From the NCBI GenBank assembly GCA_016793565.1, contig JAEUMA010000558.1:1-5399 (forward strand): a stretch of 5,399 nt of DNA, in the 5' to 3' direction. This document shows, one piece after another, positions 1 through 5,204 of this stretch (its first letter is position 1; every line of letters starts with the position of its first letter). Both the position numbers and the translations under genes were made by a program. Source of the stretch: Rhizobiaceae bacterium (lineage in GTDB: Bacteria; Pseudomonadota; Alphaproteobacteria; Rhizobiales; Rhizobiaceae). The notes below the pieces were generated by a model that had not been told where the DNA came from, made no database searches, and was given only the letters and a program-made list of their open reading frames with translations.

Positions 1-37
1 GGCGCTGTGGGCGCGCGGCAAGAAATCCGGCCTCTAG
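1..37 (+). CDS. dapB: 4-hydroxy-tetrahydrodipicolinate reductase, 3' end only (ends at in-frame TAG)
   Basis: Only the last 11 codons before a stop are inside the window (frame from base 2), reading ALWARGKKSGL and then TAG at 35-37. In this family the C-terminus typically continues GLYSMxDVLGL (E. coli has an F in place of Y, then DMRDVL). Here the same frame continues after the TAG as SMRDVLGLA and ends with TGA at 65-67. The amber codon therefore sits exactly where the conserved aromatic residue is expected. DapB reduces hydroxy-tetrahydrodipicolinate in the diaminopimelate/lysine pathway in the cytoplasm. The assignment rests on this short C-terminal signature and on the dapB-gpmA order I recall from Rhizobiales. 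The loss would be about ten residues; whether the enzyme still works cannot be told from here. Confidence 0.68.
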   Translation, partial: ALWARGKKSGL

Positions 38-71
38 TCGATGCGGGACGTGCTGGGACTGGCTTGAGATC

Positions 72-92
72 GGGCGGCGGCGGGCCGCGCCC
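72..92 (+). other. GC-rich hairpin between dapB and gpmA
   Basis: Bases 72-76 pair with 88-92, and 78-80 with 85-87, leaving one bulged G (77) and a four-base loop (81-84). The stem is almost pure G/C and ends two bases before the gpmA Shine-Dalgarno sequence at 94-100. No T-run follows, so it is not a normal intrinsic terminator. It may affect pausing, mRNA processing or access to the ribosome site. The pairing is seen directly; any role is inferred. Confidence 0.35.
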
Positions 93-110
93 CAAAGGAG
101 ATATTGGACG

Positions 111-728
111 ATGTCGGGAACTCTGGTGCTGGTCCGCCACGGGCAGAGCGAATGGAACTTGAAGAACCTGTTCACGGGGTGGCGCGACGTCGACCTGACG
201 GAGCAGGGCCACGCCGAGGCCAAGGCCGCCGGCGAGAAGCTGAAGGCGCGCGGCCTCGTGTTCGACATCGCCTTCACCTCGGCGCTGAAGCGCGCCCAGA
301 AGACCTGCCAGCACATTCTCGACGCCGTCGGCCAGAGCGGGCTGGAGACGGTCAAGAACCAGGCGCTCAACGAACGCGACTATGGCGACCTGTCCGGCCT
401 CAACAAGGACGATGCGCGCGCCAAATGGGGCGAGGAGCAGGTGCATATCTGGCGGCGCTCCTACGACGTGCCGCCGCCCGGCGGCGAGAGCCTGAAGGAC
501 ACCGGCGCGCGGGTGTGGCCCTATTACCTGCACACGATGCAGAAGCATGTGCTGCGCGGCGAGACGGTGCTGGTGGCGGCGCACGGCAACTCGCTGCGGG
601 CGCTGATCATGGCGCTGGACGGGCTCAGCGGCGACGAAATCGTCAAGCTGGAGCTCGGCACCGGCGTGCCGATCGTCTACCGGCTGAACGCCGATTCGAC
701 GGTCGCCTCGAAGGACGTTCTGGCCTGA
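111..728 (+). CDS. gpmA: 2,3-bisphosphoglycerate-dependent phosphoglycerate mutase
   Basis: Cytoplasmic glycolysis/gluconeogenesis enzyme that interconverts 3-phosphoglycerate and 2-phosphoglycerate through a phosphohistidine. The 205-residue protein opens with VLVRHGQSEWN, giving the phospho-accepting His10 in the RHG motif. It then has FTGW (21-24) and DVDLTEQG, R61 in the SALKRAQKT stretch, E88 in LNERDYGDL (the proposed acid/base), the PPPGGESL loop (121-128) and the second active-site histidine H158 in AAHGNSLRAL. It is the short form usual in alphaproteobacteria (about 205-211 residues, versus about 250 in E. coli) and looks complete. The ATG at 111 is chosen because AAAGGAG at 94-100 stands ten bases upstream and the N-terminus then fits the family. 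It lies 43-73 bases after the dapB end, depending on which stop is counted, so co-transcription with dapB is likely. No defect is visible. Confidence 0.96.
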   Translation: MSGTLVLVRHGQSEWNLKNLFTGWRDVDLTEQGHAEAKAAGEKLKARGLVFDIAFTSALKRAQKTCQHILDAVGQSGLETVKNQALNERDYGDLSGLNKDDARAKWGEEQVHIWRRSYDVPPPGGESLKDTGARVWPYYLHTMQKHVLRGETVLVAAHGNSLRALIMALDGLSGDEIVKLELGTGVPIVYRLNADSTVASKDVLA

Positions 729-784
729 GGAAGGGACCGGCGACAGATCGGCCCGGTGGCGGCTGTGCGTGCCACACGCCGTAG

Positions 785-809
785 CGAAGCGGACTTTTTG
801 CCGCCTTCG
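785..809 (+). terminator. possible 3'-end hairpin of gpmA
   Basis: Bases 785-792 pair with 801-809 (eight pairs, C804 bulged) around an eight-base loop that contains five T residues. The hairpin lies 57 bases after the gpmA stop and before the tRNA promoter. The downstream sequence lacks a proper T-run, so factor-independent termination is doubtful; it could be a processing or stabilising structure. Confidence 0.3.
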
Positions 810-829
810 GATTTCCGGCAAGATAGCCG

Positions 830-858
830 TTGACACCGGCGGCCTACCCCCGTACATC
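830..858 (+). promoter_or_regulatory. candidate sigma-70-type promoter for tRNA-Leu
   Basis: A perfect TTGACA stands at 830-835. After a 17-base spacer, TACATC at 853-858 is a weak -10 candidate. A start a few bases downstream would fall just before the mature tRNA 5' end at 872, which is a normal leader length. The -35 is convincing; the -10 matches only loosely. Confidence 0.45.
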
Positions 859-871
859 GGCGGCGCACCTA

Positions 872-956
872 GCCCAGGTGGCGGAATTGGTAGACGCGCA
901 CGGTTCAGGTCCGTGTGCCGCGAGGCGTGGAGGTTCGAGTCCTCTCCTGGGCACCA
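872..956 (+). tRNA. tRNA-Leu, anticodon CAG
   Basis: Class II tRNA of 85 nt including an encoded CCA (954-956) after discriminator A953. The acceptor stem 872-878 pairs perfectly with 946-952. The D stem is 881-883 with 895-897. The anticodon stem 899-903 pairs with 911-915 around the loop TTCAGGT, so the anticodon is CAG at 906-908 (reads CUG, the commonest Leu codon in GC-rich genomes). A long variable arm (916-928) forms a short stem GCC/GGC. The T stem 929-933 with 941-945 (one G-U pair) closes loop TTCGAGT. The long variable arm and the anticodon make the leucine identity clear. It follows gpmA on the same strand but has its own -35 element. Confidence 0.97.
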
Positions 957-988
957 GTCTTTCGGCTGGTGATGTCGGCAAACCCAAT

Positions 989-1031
989 GACAAGACCGCC
1001 AAAGGCCGCCGGACAGGCGGCTTTGTCGTTT
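989..1031 (+). terminator. probable rho-independent terminator after tRNA-Leu, possibly bidirectional
   Basis: GCCGCC (1005-1010) pairs with GGCGGC (1016-1021) around loop GGACA. Flanking AAA (1001-1003) and TTT (1022-1024) extend the stem past a bulged G1004. The tract TTTGTCGTTT follows at 1022-1031. An alternative outer pairing joins 989-993 with 1023-1027. It sits between the tRNA and the end of the convergent zeta-GST gene, where a two-way terminator makes sense. The T-tract is interrupted, so strength is uncertain. Confidence 0.5.
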
Positions 1032-1077
1032 CCAGGCCTGCCGAAAAATCCCGAATTCCCCGCGGCGCCCGCCGAGC

Positions 1078-1760
1078 TCACTCCGCGTCCGGCTGGCACT
1101 TCGGCGCGGCCTGCGCGAAGGGTGGCAGCGCCGCGCAGGCGTCGAAAATGCGCGCGATGGTCGGATAAGGCGAAATGTCGACGCCGAAGCGGCGGTTGTT
1201 CAACACCTGCGCGTAGACGCACAGATCGGCAAGCCCTGGCGTGTCGCCGTGACAGAACCGGCCGGTCCGGCGGTCGTTGGCCAGCATGCACTCCAGCGGG
1301 GCGAAGGTCTGCGCGACCCAATGCCGGACCCACGCGGTGACCGCCTCGTCGTCGGCTCCGAACGCCGACCGGAGAGGGTCGAGCACGCACAGATTGTCGA
1401 CCGGGTGGACCTCGCAGGCGATCGCATAGGCCAGCGCCCGGACGCGCGCCCGGTCGGCTGGGGCCCGAGGCAGCAGCGGCGGTTCGGGCACCGTCTCGTC
1501 GATATATTCGATGATGGCGAGAGACTGGGCAGCAAGGTGCCGTCTTCCAGCACGAGCGCGGGAACCAGGCCATGCGGATTCATAGCCAGATAGGCGTGGC
1601 CGCGATGCTCACCCTTTCTCAGGTGGAGCGCAATATAGTCGTAGGGAAGGCACTTCCAGTTCAGCGCGGCCCGCAGCCTGGTCGACGTCGAGGAGCGGAA
1701 GTAGTTGTAGAGGACAAGGCCATGCCCGTGCGCCTGCCCGCCCGCATCAGCACCGCTCAT
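1078..1760 (-). pseudogene. maiA: zeta-class glutathione transferase (maleylacetoacetate/maleylpyruvate isomerase), frameshifted
   Basis: Two reading frames together make one normal protein of about 227 residues. The first part (from ATG 1758-1760) has the zeta-class thioredoxin fold: YNYFRSSTSTRLRAALN (residues 18-34) with active-site Ser-Ser, but Thr25 where many members have Cys. The cis-proline motif NPHGLVPAL with P67 follows. At Leu-Leu-Pro78 one base is missing in the C-run at 1527-1529. With it restored, the frame continues QSLAIIEYIDE (the glutathione-binding Q-S) and the helical domain with the zeta motif HPVDNLCVL and a TGA stop at 1078. Unrepaired, the first frame runs on to a stop at 1200 with unrelated sequence. 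The family isomerises maleylacetoacetate (tyrosine degradation) or maleylpyruvate (gentisate pathway) using glutathione; neighbours do not decide which. The start overlaps the ohr stop (ATGA), so it would be translated by coupling. Confidence 0.83.
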
Positions 1761-2185
1761 CGTACGGAAATGGTCTTGGCCACGGTGACATTGCCCCTGA
1801 TCGCATTGGAGTAAGGGCAGATGGCGTCGGCGGCCTCCACCAGCCGCTCCGCCCCTTGCCTGTTGATGCCCGCGATCGTGATGGCGAGGCTGGCATGGAG
1901 CACGAAAGTGTCGGCCGGGGTGCGGCTGAGGCCTGCTTCGGCCACGACCTCCACGTCGCCGTCGGCAAAGCGATGGCCGGTCTGGCGGGCGACGCGCAGA
2001 AGCGCGTTTTCGAAACAGGCGGCATAGCCGCCGGCGAAGAGCTGTTCGGGATTCGTCGCTCCACCCATGCCGCGGAGTTCCTTCGGCATGGCCAGCTTCA
2101 GGTCGAGGATGGCGTCCTCGCTGCGGATAGAGCCCTTGCGACCGCCGGTCGCCAATACCCTTGTGGAATAGAGAATGTCGCCCAC
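1757..2185 (-). CDS. ohr: organic hydroperoxide resistance protein (Ohr, OsmC superfamily)
   Basis: Cytoplasmic thiol peroxidase that reduces organic and fatty-acid hydroperoxides, in known members with lipoylated proteins as reductant. With the GTG start at 2185 it has 142 residues, the usual Ohr length of about 140. Family marks in order: LYSTRVLATGGRKG (R16), LDLKLAMPKEL, NPEQLFAGGYAACF with E47 and peroxidatic Cys57, and ADAICPYSNAIRGN with resolving Cys123. The Arg/Glu/Cys/Cys set distinguishes Ohr from plain OsmC. The GTG is preferred over an ATG at 2278 because GGAGAGG (2192-2198) lies six bases upstream and the longer version adds 31 residues unlike the family. It ends in an ATGA overlap with the zeta-GST gene. 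No ohrR regulator is in the window and I found no clear OhrR operator. Confidence 0.93.
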   Translation of the reverse strand: MGDILYSTRVLATGGRKGSIRSEDAILDLKLAMPKELRGMGGATNPEQLFAGGYAACFENALLRVARQTGHRFADGDVEVVAEAGLSRTPADTFVLHASLAITIAGINRQGAERLVEAADAICPYSNAIRGNVTVAKTISVR

Positions 2186-2191
2186 CGTCAA

Positions 2192-2198
2192 CCTCTCC
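2192..2198 (-). promoter_or_regulatory. ribosome binding site of ohr (decides GTG start)
   Basis: Minus-strand GGAGAGG followed by six bases (TTGACG) and then GTG at 2185-2183. This strong site supports the GTG start; the TTG codon at 2191-2189 directly abuts the site and is too close to be the start. Confidence 0.65.
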
Positions 2199-2236
2199 AC
2201 ATCTTGGCCAGACCGCCGCGCTGTCGCCCGACAAGC

Positions 2237-2242
2237 CTTATA
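2237..2242 (-). promoter_or_regulatory. possible -10 element for ohr
   Basis: TATAAG on the minus strand (2242 to 2237) is a good -10-like hexamer in an otherwise GC-rich leader, about 50 bases before the ohr GTG and downstream of the csbD terminator. No good -35 is seen at 17-18 bases (TCCGGC or TTCCGG), so this is a weak call. Confidence 0.3.
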
Positions 2243-2280
2243 GCCACAGACGCGCCCCGGCCGGAAGGGCGGCCTCATGC

Positions 2281-2303
2281 AGAAAGCCCCGCATGTGCGG
2301 GGC
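2281..2303 (-). terminator. rho-independent terminator of csbD
   Basis: Bases 2286-2303 are a perfect 18-base inverted repeat (GCCCCGCA, TG, TGCGGGGC). On the minus strand the stem is followed by TTTCT (2285-2281). It lies about 45 bases after the csbD stop and separates csbD from ohr. The stem is very strong; the T-tract is short. Confidence 0.7.
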
Positions 2304-2320
2304 CCCGGCGATTCCTGCGC

Positions 2321-2352
2321 TGAAGGATGTATGCGTTGAAGGAAGTATCAGT
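2321..2352. repeat. two imperfect 16-bp tandem copies over the csbD stop codon
   Basis: TGAAGGATGTATGCGT (2321-2336) is followed directly by TGAAGGAAGTATCAGT (2337-2352), identical at 13 of 16 positions. The second copy contains the csbD stop codon (2348-2350). It looks like a small local duplication in the 3' region of csbD. Confidence 0.5.
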
Positions 2353-2545
2353 GGCGCGAGAGCCAGTGGTCGATTTCCTTCTCGGCATCTTCCTGCGAAC
2401 GGCCATAGGCCTTCTGGATGCGGCCGGCGAGCTCCTTGCGTTTGCCCTGGATCACGTCCACGTCGTCGTTGGTGAGCTTGCCCCACTGCTGCTGGACCTT
2501 GCCCTTGAACTGCTCCCAGTTTCCTTCGACCTGATTCCAATTCAT
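2348..2545 (-). CDS. CsbD family general-stress protein (YjbJ-like)
   Basis: The 65-residue, highly charged, probably helical protein begins MNWNQVEGNWEQFKGKVQQQ and continues WGKLTNDDVDVIQGKR and KAYGRSQEDAEKEIDHW. This is the CsbD family pattern and is close to E. coli YjbJ. It has no signal peptide or membrane segment. The biochemical role of the family is unknown; members are abundant after general stress, osmotic shock or entry to stationary phase. The ATG at 2545 has AGGAG (2556-2552) six bases upstream. A GGAAC-N16-CGTT promoter lies about 60-85 bases upstream and a strong terminator lies downstream, so the gene is probably a single-gene transcript under the general stress response. 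Family assignment is firm; function is not. Confidence 0.93.
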   Translation of the reverse strand: MNWNQVEGNWEQFKGKVQQQWGKLTNDDVDVIQGKRKELAGRIQKAYGRSQEDAEKEIDHWLSRH

Positions 2546-2605
2546 CTTCGACTCCTGTCTTCACCGTTGTCTAAGGGAAAGGCGTCTTGCAGCCTTCGCG
2601 GCGAT

Positions 2606-2630
2606 AACGACCCCGGCATCCGATGGTTCC
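2606..2630 (-). promoter_or_regulatory. EcfG-type (general stress sigma factor) promoter of csbD
   Basis: On the minus strand GGAAC (2630-2626) is followed by exactly 16 bases and then CGTT (2609-2606). This matches the known consensus for alphaproteobacterial EcfG/RpoE2-type sigma factors, GGAAC-N16/17-CGTT. Transcription would begin near 2598, giving a leader of about 50 nt with the AGGAG site of csbD. It lies in the 126-base gap between the SDR gene and csbD. Use in vivo is inferred from the match and the gene type. Confidence 0.82.
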
Positions 2631-2671
2631 CTGCACGAACGCGTTGGCAGGATCGGGAGAGAGGAGGCGAA

Positions 2672-3706
2672 TCAGTACGCCCCGCTGCGCACCTCGAACT
2701 TGGTCGGCTTGCCAAGGCTGCGCCGATCGGCGCCGACCCAATCGGCGACCCAGTCGAGCATCGAAAGAACAGGCACGTTCGGATAGCCGAAGAGCTGGAC
2801 GGCGCGCGCGGTGTTCGTCAGCCAGGAACGGTCGGACTCCGCGCCGGTGATGATCGGCTCACGGCCCATGCGGCGGCCGATCTCGGTGGCGAGCCAGCGG
2901 ACCGGCAGCACCTCCGGACCGCTGACATTGAGCGGCGAGGTCGGCGTGGTGCAGTGGAGCAGGCTGCGCAGGGCCTGCGCGCATGCGTCGCCCTGCCAGA
3001 TCACATTCACATGGCCCATCGAGACATCGATGGGCTTGTCCTCCTGAATCTTCCGCGCGATATCGTGCAGCACGCCGTAGCGTAGGTCGATGGCGTAGTT
3101 GAGCCGGAACAGGATACCGGGCGTTCCGTGCCTGCGCGAATGATACTCGAACATGCGCTCGCGCCCGAGACAGGTCACCGCGTATTCGCCTGGCGGATTG
3201 GGCGCTACATCCTCGGTCGAGCCGCCTTCCAGCACGGCCGCGAAGGGATAGACGCAGCCGGTGGAGAAGGCGACGATCCGCGACGCGCGGAAAGTGTCTG
3301 CCACCAGCGCCGGCACATGCACGTTCATCGCCCAGGTGAGACCGGGATCGCCGGACGCACCGAATTTGAAGCCGGCCATGAAGACGACGTTGGCGAACCT
3401 GGGCAGCGCGGCCACCGCCTGGGCATCGAGCAGGTCGCAGGCGATCGTCTCGATGCCCGCGTCTTCCAGTTCTTCCCGCAAGCCGGGCGAAGAGAAGCGC
3501 GCCACCGCGACGACACGCTTCGTCGGCGCGGCGCGCCTCGCCATGCGCGCCAGCGTCGGCCCCATCTTGCCGCCGACGCCGAGGATGAGGATATCGCCGT
3601 CGAGAGCGGCGAGATCGTGCAACAGCTCCGGCGGCGGCGCGGACATGAAGTCGTCCAGCATTTCCTCGCTGTCGATGCGCGAGGGGATCGGGCTGACGTG
3701 GGACAT
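2672..3706 (-). CDS. NAD(P)-dependent epimerase/dehydratase-like protein (extended SDR), atypical active site
   Basis: A 344-residue Rossmann-fold protein. A leader of about 36 residues, longer than usual, precedes beta-1 (DILILGVGGKMGPTLA), which carries GxxGxxG at G43, G46 and G49. Beta-2 ends AVARFSS with Arg70 instead of an acidic residue, which favours NADP(H) over NAD(H). DLLD (91-94), VVFMAGFKFG (107-116) and STGCVYP (148-154) are standard extended-SDR segments. The catalytic YxxxK reads YAVTC (175-179), so tyrosine is kept but lysine is cysteine. The substrate is unknown: the fold suggests a sugar, keto-acid or lactone substrate, but without the lysine it may use other chemistry or only bind. 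ATG 3706 has AGGAAA five bases upstream. It lies 49 bases after the amidase gene, same strand, probably same operon. Confidence 0.85.
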   Translation of the reverse strand: MSHVSPIPSRIDSEEMLDDFMSAPPPELLHDLAALDGDILILGVGGKMGPTLARMARRAAPTKRVVAVARFSSPGLREELEDAGIETIACDLLDAQAVAALPRFANVVFMAGFKFGASGDPGLTWAMNVHVPALVADTFRASRIVAFSTGCVYPFAAVLEGGSTEDVAPNPPGEYAVTCLGRERMFEYHSRRHGTPGILFRLNYAIDLRYGVLHDIARKIQEDKPIDVSMGHVNVIWQGDACAQALRSLLHCTTPTSPLNVSGPEVLPVRWLATEIGRRMGREPIITGAESDRSWLTNTARAVQLFGYPNVPVLSMLDWVADWVGADRRSLGKPTKFEVRSGAY

Positions 3707-3731
3707 GGGCGTTTCCTGGTTATGCGAACCG

Positions 3732-3748
3732 GCCGGCCGTGCGCCGGC
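3732..3748 (-). other. hairpin between amidase and SDR genes
   Basis: Two GCCGGC copies (3732-3737 and 3743-3748) can pair as a six-base stem around a five-base loop in the 49-base gap. No T-run follows on the minus strand, so full termination is unlikely. It could protect upstream mRNA or lower expression of the SDR gene. Confidence 0.3.
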
Positions 3749-3755
3749 TTCTCTC

Positions 3756-5195
3756 TCAGGCCGAGACGGGCGGCCTGCGTTGCTTCCACGGCATTTCCTG
3801 CTCCAGCACGCCGGCCAGCGCGAGCACCGTCGCCTCGTCGCCGTAGCGGCCGACGAATTGAACGCCGATCGGCAGGCCGGCCGCCGACATCCCTAGCGGA
3901 AGCGACATCGCGGGCAGGCCGGACATGTTGAACGGGAAGGTGAACACGGCGTCGCCCCACAGCGCGTTGTACGCGTCGAGGTCGGTCATCGACATGTCGT
4001 AATAGCCGACCGGGCGCGGCGGCTGCGTCAGGGTCGGCGTAATATAGATGTCGTAGGGCAGCAGGTCCTGCACGATCGACCGGCCGATCTGGCGCACGAT
4101 CTCCACGTCGGAAATGTGGCGGACGCCGCTGGTGGCTTTGCCGCGCTCAATCGTCGCCCAGGTGATCGGCTCGACATCGTCCGCCGTCGCCGGCCGGCCC
4201 ACCAGTCCCGAGAGCCATTCGAAGAACAGAGCCGTCTGCACGCAACTCATATGGGTGTAGGTCTTCCACGCATGTTCCGCGTCAAAGGCCATGTCCTTTT
4301 CCTCGACAGCATGGCCGAGACCTTCCAATCTCCTTACGGTCGAAAGCACCGTCGCCTTGATTTCCGGATCGAGCGGCGCGCCACCCGGCGCGGTCACGGT
4401 GTAGCCGACACGCAGCTTTTTCGGTGCCCGCGCGGAGAGCGAGAGCCAGCTTTCGTCAGGCACGGGCGGCGTATAGGGATCGCCAGGCAGCGCGCCAGCG
4501 ACCGCGTCGAGATATGCCGCGGTATCGCGCACCGTCCGCGTGTTGGCGAGGAAATAAGCGCCGCCGTGCCAGACGTCCGCCAGCGGCGCCATGGTGACGC
4601 GGCCGCGCGACGGCTTCATGCCGACGACGCCGCAGCAGGAGGCCGGGACACGGATCGAGCCGGCGGCATCGCTGGCCTCGGCGATCGGCACCATGCGGGA
4701 GGCGACGGCCGCGCAGGCGCCGCCGCTGGAGCCGCCGGCGGTGACGTCGGCGCGCCAAGGATTGACGGTCGGACCGTAGAGCTTGGGCTCGGTCGAGATC
4801 GACCAGCCGTTTTCCGGCGCGTTGGACTTGCCGACGAGCACGAAGCCGGCCTTCTTGATGCGCGTCGTCGCCTCGCCGTCGCTGTCGGCCACGACATCTT
4901 TCAGGTAGCGCGACGAATTGGTCACCGGCGCACCCTTCCAGGATGACGCCAGTTCCTTGAGAAGGTAGGGCACGCCCGCGAACAGCGCGCTCCGGTCGAC
5001 CGCTGCGGCCTCGGCGCGGCCCATGTCGTAGAGCTTATGGATGACGGCATTGAGCCTGGGGTTGAGCTTCTCGATGGTGAGGACCGCCGCCTCCACCAGT
5101 TCCGCCGGCGTCACCTCACCTTTGTTGACAAGGGCTCCCAGCGCCAAACCGTCCGATTCGACGTAAGTGCTGACAAGGCTCTCGGTTACCGCCAT
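3756..5195 (-). CDS. amidase signature family hydrolase
   Basis: A 479-residue cytoplasmic amide hydrolase, normal length for the family. The Ser-cisSer-Lys triad is visible: Lys80 in VPYLLKEL, cis-Ser156 in TAGGSSGGACAAV and nucleophile Ser180 in SDAAGSIRVPAS (the 24-residue gap between the serines is the usual one). The C-terminal part has ITPTLTQPP (385-393), FPFNMSGLPAMSLPLG (420-435) and GLPIGVQFVGR (440-450), all typical. The nucleophile loop is SDAAGS rather than the common TDGGGS. This is reminiscent of the NylA-like (6-aminohexanoate cyclic dimer hydrolase) subgroup, but the natural substrate is unknown. There is no GatB or GatC partner nearby, so it is unlikely to be GatA. ATG 5195 has GAGGA (5206-5202) six bases upstream, overlapping the stop codon of the GMC gene, so translation is probably coupled. 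Confidence 0.94.
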   Translation of the reverse strand: MAVTESLVSTYVESDGLALGALVNKGEVTPAELVEAAVLTIEKLNPRLNAVIHKLYDMGRAEAAAVDRSALFAGVPYLLKELASSWKGAPVTNSSRYLKDVVADSDGEATTRIKKAGFVLVGKSNAPENGWSISTEPKLYGPTVNPWRADVTAGGSSGGACAAVASRMVPIAEASDAAGSIRVPASCCGVVGMKPSRGRVTMAPLADVWHGGAYFLANTRTVRDTAAYLDAVAGALPGDPYTPPVPDESWLSLSARAPKKLRVGYTVTAPGGAPLDPEIKATVLSTVRRLEGLGHAVEEKDMAFDAEHAWKTYTHMSCVQTALFFEWLSGLVGRPATADDVEPITWATIERGKATSGVRHISDVEIVRQIGRSIVQDLLPYDIYITPTLTQPPRPVGYYDMSMTDLDAYNALWGDAVFTFPFNMSGLPAMSLPLGMSAAGLPIGVQFVGRYGDEATVLALAGVLEQEMPWKQRRPPVSA

Positions 5196-5204
5196 TGTTC
5201 GTCC

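Noticed and set aside
104..784. Long plus-strand open frame overlapping gpmA
   Set aside because: It is the high-GC shadow of gpmA in another frame: Arg/Ala/Gly-rich, no family signature, while the gpmA frame has all catalytic motifs.
930..956. tRNA-Leu 3' end as an attachment site for an integrated island
   Set aside because: tRNA genes are common integration targets, but no integrase follows and no second copy of the tRNA end is present in the window.
1200..1530. Continuation of the first zeta-GST frame as a real alternative protein end
   Set aside because: After Pro78 this frame loses all similarity to the family and becomes Arg/Ser/Thr-rich, while the other frame carries the expected conserved residues.
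2259..2274. GGCCG/CGGCC hairpin in the ohr leader
   Set aside because: Only five pairs with a six-base loop, expected by chance in such GC-rich sequence, and no T-run or operator-like feature.
2186..2278. Longer ohr starting at ATG 2278
   Set aside because: The extra 31 residues do not look like Ohr, the ATG sits only a few bases after the csbD terminator T-tract, and the GTG at 2185 has a strong ribosome site and gives the standard length.
3103..3130. GGAAC...CGTT on the plus strand as a second EcfG promoter
   Set aside because: The spacing is only 11 bases, it lies inside the SDR gene, and no plus-strand gene follows.
3128..3931. Long plus-strand open frame antisense to the SDR gene and amidase end
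   Set aside because: Composition is Arg/His/Gly-rich as expected for a shadow of high-GC coding DNA; it crosses the boundary of two genuine genes and has no recognisable domain.
4116..4946. 276-codon plus-strand open frame antisense to the amidase
   Set aside because: Low-complexity Arg/Gly/Ala text with no motif, lying fully inside a convincing amidase gene.
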